A stretch of 11,478 bases of DNA from assembly GCA_020348765.1 (NCBI GenBank), contig CP070753.1, positions 1,231,438 through 1,242,915 of the forward strand, given 5' to 3'. The position numbers and the translations under genes were made by a program. Position 1 is the first letter of the stretch. Each line of letters begins with the position of its first letter. The notes beneath the pieces are model-generated. The model had not been told where the DNA came from. It did no database searches and saw only the letters and a program-made list of their open reading frames with translations. Origin of the DNA: Burkholderiales bacterium. Lineage in GTDB: Bacteria; Pseudomonadota; Gammaproteobacteria; Burkholderiales; Burkholderiaceae_E. Below, piece after piece: positions 7,733-11,478 of this stretch.

Positions 7733-7748
7733 ACCCGGCCTGAGCGCC

Positions 7749-7756
7749 AAAGGAGG
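7749..7756 (+). promoter_or_regulatory. ribosome binding site of pilE, within a small stem-loop
   Basis: AAAGGAGG lies five bases before the GTG start at 7762 and decides it. CGCC (7745-7748) can pair with GGCG (7755-7758), placing most of the site in the loop and its last two G in the stem. Confidence 0.75.
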
Positions 7757-7761
7757 CGAAC

Positions 7762-8169
7762 GTGCAATCCATCCGAAGCGGGCATCGTACGCGCGCGGGC
7801 TTCACGCTCGTCGAGCTGGTGATCGTGGTCGCCATCATCGGCATCCTGACGGTGGTCGCGTTTCCCAGCTATTCCGAATACGTCCGGCGCAGCAACCGTT
7901 CGGCGGCGCAGTCCTTCCTTCAGGACGTGGCGCAGCGCCAGCAGCAGTATTTCATCGACCGGCGCAGCTACGCGGCTTCGCTCGGCGACCTCAACCTGAC
8001 CGTGCCGACCGACGTCGCGCGGAACTACAGCGTCAACGTCGCCTCGGTGGTCGGGCCGCCACCGGGATTCGCCCTGACCGCGACACCGATCGCGAGTTCG
8101 GTGCAGGCAACCGACCCGACGCTGTCACTCGACAATGCCGGGGTCAAGCTTCCGGCCGGCCTGTGGTGA
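7762..8169 (+). CDS. pilE: type IV minor pilin PilE
   Basis: The product is a 135-residue prepilin with leader MQSIRSGHRTRAG, cleaved by the prepilin peptidase before F14 to give a 122-residue mature pilin. The mature N-terminus FTLVELVIVVAIIGILTVVA is the conserved hydrophobic helix with Glu5, which packs subunits in the pilus. The following YSEYVRRSNRSAAQSFL, RQQQYFIDRRSYA and the ending DNAGVKLPAGLW are typical of PilE of the minor-pilin cluster rather than of the major pilin. It has no cysteine at all, whereas many PilE close their C-terminal loop with a disulfide near the DNxGxK motif. The start is GTG with an AAAGGAGG site. It is the first gene of the pilE-fimT-pilV-pilW-pilX-pilY1 operon; the proteins act in the inner membrane before assembly and near the pilus tip. 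Confidence 0.9.
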   Translation: MQSIRSGHRTRAGFTLVELVIVVAIIGILTVVAFPSYSEYVRRSNRSAAQSFLQDVAQRQQQYFIDRRSYAASLGDLNLTVPTDVARNYSVNVASVVGPPPGFALTATPIASSVQATDPTLSLDNAGVKLPAGLW

Positions 8170-8182
8170 TCCGGAGAGCCAC

Positions 8183-8662
8183 ATGAAGCTGCATCGCGCA
8201 AGCCGTGCCTCGACGCATGCCAGCGGCTTCACGCTGGTCGAGATGCTGATCACGATGGCGATCTTCGCGATCCTGACCGCGACCGCATTGCCGAGCCTGA
8301 AGGACTTCGTGGCCAACCAGCGGGTGCGCTCGGTCGCGACCGATCTGCACACGTCGCTACTGCGGGCGCGCAGCGAGGCCATCAAGCGCAACGGCAACGT
8401 CGTCGTTCGTCCCCGCGGCGGATCCTGGACCAACGGCTGGGAGGTGATCGACCCGAACGAGCCGGCCAGGCCGATCGACGTCAAGTCCGATGTGAAGTCG
8501 GTGGGTTTCGTCGCCGCGCCGCTGGCATACCGCTCGTCGGGGCGGCTGGCCGCCACCGGGACGCAGTCGATCGAGGTCTACAGCACCGTGTCCACCGAGG
8601 CGCGCCGCTGCGTGCGCACCACGCTCAGCGGCCGGCCGTACGTGGAAATGGGGGGCTGCTGA
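8183..8662 (+). CDS. fimT: type IV minor pilin FimT/FimU (GspH-like)
   Basis: This 159-residue prepilin has a leader ending in THASG, followed by FTLVEMLITMAIFAILTATA with Glu5 and the hydrophobic assembly helix (16-35). The segment LHTSLLRARSEAIKRNGNVV and a later W-x-x-G-W-E (GGSWTNGWEV) are hallmarks of the GspH/FimT family, which includes FimT and FimU. Two cysteines near the end, in RRCVRTT and in the final GGC, could form the C-terminal disulfide loop seen in FimU. In other bacteria these minor pilins form with PilV, PilW, PilX and PilY1 a complex that primes pilus assembly; some FimT proteins bind DNA during natural transformation. The start at 8183 follows GGAG at 8173-8176. Its stop shares one base with the pilV start. 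FimT and FimU cannot be told apart here. Confidence 0.88.
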   Translation: MKLHRASRASTHASGFTLVEMLITMAIFAILTATALPSLKDFVANQRVRSVATDLHTSLLRARSEAIKRNGNVVVRPRGGSWTNGWEVIDPNEPARPIDVKSDVKSVGFVAAPLAYRSSGRLAATGTQSIEVYSTVSTEARRCVRTTLSGRPYVEMGGC

Positions 8663-9288
8663 TGGATGCCCGCACCGACGCTGCGGCCCCGAACCGGGGT
8701 CGCGCCCCCTTGGGCGCCGATGTCACGCATGTCGCGCACGCCCGGCATGCGGCCCGAGCCGCGCTCGCGCAGCGCGGATTCAGCATGATCGAGGTGCTGA
8801 TCACGATGGTCGTGCTCGCGTTCGGCCTGCTCGGCGCCGCCGGGCTGCAGACCAAGATGATCGCCGACGACCACGAGTCCTACCAGCGGGCGCAGGCGCT
8901 GCTGCTGCTCGAGGACATGCGCGACAGGATCTCGGCCAACCGGGCCGATGCCGCCAGCTACGTGACCGCCGGGCCGCTTGGAACCGGCGACGGGATCGCG
9001 GATTGCACCGGGGCCGCGACGATCGCCGCGCGCGACCTGTGCGAATGGAGCACCGCACTTCAGGGCGCTGCCGAGCAGGCCGGCACCAGCAACGTCGGCG
9101 CCATGGTCGGCGCCCGGGGCTGCGTCGAGCAGATCGGCGCTGCGCCCGACACGTACCGGGTCACCGTGGTCTGGCAGGGGCTGACCAACCTGGCTGTGCC
9201 GGCGCTGCCCTGTGGCGCGGGGCTATTCGGGGCCGACGGCTACCGGCGGACCGTGTCGACCCGCGTGGCCGTTGCAGATCTGACCTGA
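8662..9288 (+). CDS. pilV: type IV minor pilin PilV
   Basis: The 208-residue product has the motif QRGFSMIEVLITMVVLAFGLLG; cleavage after G39 leaves a mature protein of 169 residues starting with FSMIE and Glu5. The sequence VLAFGLLGAAGLQTKMI and the following YQRAQALLLLEDMRDRISAN are typical of PilV. Four cysteines lie in the C-terminal half (DCTG, LCEW, GCVE, PCGA), enough for two disulfides in the periplasmic domain. The leader of 39 residues is unusually long and rich in alanine, arginine and histidine; no other ATG lies between the first codon and the cleavage site, so the ATG overlapping the fimT stop (TGATG) is the best start. PilV is part of the minor-pilin priming complex. Expression is likely tied to fimT by this overlap. 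Confidence 0.88.
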   Translation: MDARTDAAAPNRGRAPLGADVTHVAHARHAARAALAQRGFSMIEVLITMVVLAFGLLGAAGLQTKMIADDHESYQRAQALLLLEDMRDRISANRADAASYVTAGPLGTGDGIADCTGAATIAARDLCEWSTALQGAAEQAGTSNVGAMVGARGCVEQIGAAPDTYRVTVVWQGLTNLAVPALPCGAGLFGADGYRRTVSTRVAVADLT

Positions 9289-9298
9289 GGCCGCTGCC

Positions 9299-10372
9299 AT
9301 GCATGAGTTGCTCCGACTGGGAATGACACGCCGGGTGCCGCAACGAGGCGCCGCGCGTTCGGCTCTGCAGCGCGGTTTCACGCTGGTCGAGCTGATGGTT
9401 TCGATGGCGCTCGGTCTGCTGCTGCTGACGGGTCTGGTGACCGTGTTCGTCAACAACCAGCGCACCCGCAGCGAAATGGAGAAGACCAACCGGCAGACCG
9501 AGAACGGCCGCTACGCGATCCAGATGATCGGCAACGAGTTGCGTCACGCCGGCTATTACAGCGAGTTCGATCCGAGCAAGCTGCCGCTGCCGGCCGCGAT
9601 GCCGGACGCTTGCGCGGTCGACCTGGACGATCTGCGTGACGCACTGCCGCTCGGAATCCAGGGCGAGGACCAGGGCAGCGCCCTGTTCGCCTGCCTGGCC
9701 GACGTACGCGCCGGAACGGACGTGCTCGCCGTGCGCCGGGTGAACACCTGCGCGCTGGGTGACCCGAACTGCGATCCGGCGCAGGCCGGGATCCCGTACT
9801 TCCAGGCCGCCTTGTGCGGTCAGGCGACGGAACTGGCTTCGCCCACCGTGACCGACCACTACGTGCTCGACAACGATGCGGCGAAGTTCGTCAAGCGCGA
9901 GCGCGACTGCACGACCGCCGCCCGGGTGCGCCGGTACCGGGTGCACATCTACTACGTGGCCAACAACAACAAGGCCGGCGACGGGGTTCCAACGCTCAAG
10001 CGTGCCGAACTGGGGCCCGGTGGCTTTCAGGTGGTGCCGCTGGTCGAGGGCATCGAGAACCTGCAGGTGCAGTACGGGCTCGACCAGGACGGCGACTCGG
10101 CGCCGGAGGTCTACACGACCGATCCGACGACCTTCGGCGGCTGCGCGGGTACCGATTGCATCTCGAATTGGCGCGACGTGACCGCGGTCAAGCTGGCGCT
10201 GCTCGCGCGCAACACGGAGCAATCGGCCGACTGGACCGATGACCGGGCCTATCGGCTCGGTACGCTGGACGACGGCTCTGACAACCTGGTCGGTCCATTC
10301 GGGGACAAGTACCGGCGGCATGCATACACGACGGTGGTGCGTCTGAACAACGTGGCGGGGCGACGCGAATGA
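9299..10372 (+). CDS. pilW: type IV minor pilin / assembly protein PilW
   Basis: The 357-residue product is of usual PilW size, much longer than a structural pilin. Its leader of 26 residues ends in ALQRG and is followed by FTLVELMVSMALGLLLLTGL with Glu5. Next comes the family signature NNQRTRSEMEKTNRQTENGR, then IGNELRHAGYY, typical of PilW. Eight cysteines are spread over the periplasmic domain. A late segment, VEGIENLQVQYGLDQDGD, is also common in PilW, and its acidic turn may bind calcium. PilW acts with PilV, PilX and PilY1 in the initiation complex at the pilus tip. ATG at 9299 lies eight bases after TGAGG, formed by the pilV stop; an in-frame ATG at 9323 is an alternative. The end overlaps pilX by four bases (ATGA). 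Confidence 0.9.
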   Translation: MHELLRLGMTRRVPQRGAARSALQRGFTLVELMVSMALGLLLLTGLVTVFVNNQRTRSEMEKTNRQTENGRYAIQMIGNELRHAGYYSEFDPSKLPLPAAMPDACAVDLDDLRDALPLGIQGEDQGSALFACLADVRAGTDVLAVRRVNTCALGDPNCDPAQAGIPYFQAALCGQATELASPTVTDHYVLDNDAAKFVKRERDCTTAARVRRYRVHIYYVANNNKAGDGVPTLKRAELGPGGFQVVPLVEGIENLQVQYGLDQDGDSAPEVYTTDPTTFGGCAGTDCISNWRDVTAVKLALLARNTEQSADWTDDRAYRLGTLDDGSDNLVGPFGDKYRRHAYTTVVRLNNVAGRRE

Positions 10373-11046
10373 AAGGTTCCAATGTCAACGACGACTCGCG
10401 GGCCGGTATCGGTGTCCGGGCGCCGGTGCGCTCGCGTGCATCGCGCCGCATCCAGGCATCGGGCCGTGCCCGGCGCGCGAGGCACGGGCAGGCGGGCGCT
10501 ACCCTTCTGGTCGGCCTGATCATGCTGGTGCTGATCACGATGGCAGCGGTCACCGCGCACAACCTGGCGCGCGGCAATCTGCAGGCGGTGGCCAACATGG
10601 GCTACCACAATGACACCGCTGCCGCGGCGCAGCAGACGATCGAGGCCGTGATCAGTTCGACCAAGTTCGTGCAGGCACCGAACGCGGTCTTCTCGGGCGA
10701 TGGCGCCTGCCCGGCCGTGAACACCCGGTGCTACGACGTCAACGGCGACGGCTCGGTCGACGTGCGCGTGGGCCTGACGCCGGCGCCCGCTTGCCGCACC
10801 GGCCGAGTGCTCAGCACGGCGGAACTGGATTTCGACGAGCCGGAAGACCTCGGCTGCGCGGTCAGCACGAGCCAGACTTTCGGCATCAAGGGCTCGGTGA
10901 CCGCCGACTCGCTTTGCGGACAAACCGTCTGGGATGTCCGCGCCCGGGCCGACGATGCCGCGACGCGCACCAGCGTGCGCGTGACCCAGGGCGTCGGTGT
11001 GCGGGTGTCCCTCGATGACCTCGAGGCGTTCTGCCCGACCACCTGA
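10369..11046 (+). CDS. pilX: type IV pilus assembly protein PilX
   Basis: This 225-residue protein starts inside the pilW stop (ATGA), so it is translationally coupled. A very basic 43-residue N-terminal part ends in RHGQAG; cleavage before ATLLVGLIMLVLITMAAVTA would give the PilX-type hydrophobic helix, which has valine at position 5 instead of glutamate. Six cysteines (114, 121, 142, 163, 183, 222) suggest three disulfides in the periplasm. Residues 123-131, DVNGDGSVD, have the spacing of a calcium-binding EF-hand or dockerin loop. PilX-type proteins belong to the minor-pilin complex and help display PilY1. A GTG at codon 20 would shorten the leader but has no clear ribosome site. Identity rests mainly on the helix, size and position between pilW and pilY1. 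Confidence 0.85.
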   Translation: MKGSNVNDDSRAGIGVRAPVRSRASRRIQASGRARRARHGQAGATLLVGLIMLVLITMAAVTAHNLARGNLQAVANMGYHNDTAAAAQQTIEAVISSTKFVQAPNAVFSGDGACPAVNTRCYDVNGDGSVDVRVGLTPAPACRTGRVLSTAELDFDEPEDLGCAVSTSQTFGIKGSVTADSLCGQTVWDVRARADDAATRTSVRVTQGVGVRVSLDDLEAFCPTT

Positions 11047-11094
11047 TCGATCAACCCGGCGCCCGACCCAGGCTGCAGATTCCGGAGGAATGCG

Positions 11095-11478
11095 ATGAAA
11101 CGCAAGCTGCTCACCAGGCTCGCCGCGGTGGTCACCGCGTGCGCGGCCAGCGTGCCGTTGGCGACATCGGCCGAGGACATCGACATCTTCCTGGGCGCCC
11201 AGAGCGGCGGCGGGGCAGGCAACCCGAACGTGCTGCTCGTGCTCGACAACTCCTCGAACTGGTCGCGTAACGACCAGCAGTGGCCGAACGAGAAGCAGGG
11301 CGAGTCGGAGCTGCAGGCGCTCAAGGAGGTGATCGCGAGCGTCGGTGAAACCGTCAATGTCGGCCTGATGATGTTCACCGACAACGGCACCGGCCGCGAG
11401 GGCGGATACATCCGCTACCACGTGCGGCCGATGACCGATGCGAACAAGGCGAGCCTGATCGCGCTGCTCGACCAGATC
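11095..11478 (+). CDS. pilY1: PilY1-type pilus tip adhesin, N-terminal part only
   Basis: The first 128 codons are present and the frame is open at the window end. MKRKLLTRLAAVVTACAASV followed by PLATSA is a Sec signal peptide with likely cleavage before EDIDIFLG. A von Willebrand A-like fold begins with PNVLLVLDNSSNWSRNDQQW, then SELQALKEVIASVGETVNVG and LMMFTDNGT, as in the N-terminal half of PilY1. The first metal-site motif reads D-N-S-S-N instead of D-x-S-x-S. Complete PilY1 proteins exceed 1000 residues and end in a calcium-binding beta-propeller; that part is outside the window. PilY1 is carried on the minor-pilin complex, promotes pilus extension and adhesion, and in some species takes part in surface sensing. 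GGAGGAA (11084-11090) supports the ATG at 11095; an ATG at 11090 meets a stop two codons later. Confidence 0.88.
   Translation, partial: MKRKLLTRLAAVVTACAASVPLATSAEDIDIFLGAQSGGGAGNPNVLLVLDNSSNWSRNDQQWPNEKQGESELQALKEVIASVGETVNVGLMMFTDNGTGREGGYIRYHVRPMTDANKASLIALLDQI

Larger units (their letters stand above)
7261..7761. other. 501-base non-coding region between gabD and pilE
   Basis: No frame here on either strand resembles a known protein or has a good ribosome site; the open frames present look like GC-rich shadows. The region holds a hairpin shortly after gabD (7324-7362), an inverted repeat around an A-run (7578-7595), a complex pair of overlapping inverted repeats (7642-7671), two CTTAAT boxes (7607-7612, 7684-7689) and a stable hairpin in the pilE leader (7707-7732). 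It must contain the end of the mmsA-gabD transcript and the promoter of the pilus operon. Confidence 0.6.

Noticed and set aside
7393..7785. A 130-codon minus-strand frame in the pilE leader
   Set aside because: No homology recognised, no ribosome site, starts inside pilE and crosses several inverted repeats; probably chance.
9161..10321. A 386-codon antisense frame over pilW, and a similar one at 10249-11421
   Set aside because: Both oppose certain minor-pilin genes and show no domain; shadow frames.

Overview
The window is GC-rich throughout and every recognisable gene is of a Gram-negative bacterial type. The minor-pilin/PilY1 operon at the right end, the mmsA and gabD type aldehyde dehydrogenases and the PdxA protein fit a beta- or gammaproteobacterium. 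I cannot name a genus. No rRNA, tRNA, CRISPR array, insertion sequence or phage gene is visible.

Left part (1-2265, minus strand): read in the direction of transcription, a MarR-family regulator, an MFS transporter and a short unlisted 58-codon membrane protein are joined by two GTGA stop/start overlaps and probably form one translationally coupled operon. After 152 non-coding bases holding a 13-bp tandem repeat comes the start of a VOC/glyoxalase-family gene that runs off the window. A thioredoxin-type glutathione peroxidase (2421-2900, plus) is divergent from the regulator. The regulator has a cysteine where the OhrR organic-peroxide sensors keep theirs, so a peroxide-responsive divergent pair is a reasonable hypothesis.

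Middle part (3056-7260): a PdxA-family dehydrogenase on the minus strand resembles the PdxA2 branch more than the vitamin B6 enzyme. It is divergent from a two-gene operon of CoA-acylating methylmalonate/malonate-semialdehyde dehydrogenase (mmsA) and a succinate-semialdehyde dehydrogenase (gabD type). A sigma70-like promoter with a perfect TTGACA box precedes mmsA. Together these look like small-acid or amino-acid catabolism: semialdehydes are oxidised either to an acyl-CoA or to a dicarboxylate.

Right part (7261-11478): a 501-base non-coding stretch with several inverted repeats leads into a type IV pilus minor-pilin operon on the plus strand: pilE, fimT/fimU, pilV, pilW, pilX and the beginning of pilY1. 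Four of the pilin-like proteins carry a G|F-(T/S)-x-x-E prepilin peptidase site. The fifth, PilX, has a G|A site without Glu5. The genes are tightly packed (1-base and 4-base overlaps at two junctions). The products are expected to form the priming complex and tip of the pilus with PilY1 as adhesin.

I see no wholly new multi-gene system. The points most worth checking are the coupled small membrane protein after the MFS gene, the cysteine-bearing MarR/glutathione peroxidase pair with a 14-bp palindrome, the PdxA2-like enzyme beside two aldehyde dehydrogenases, the structured leader of pilE, the cysteine-free PilE, and the atypical metal site in PilY1.
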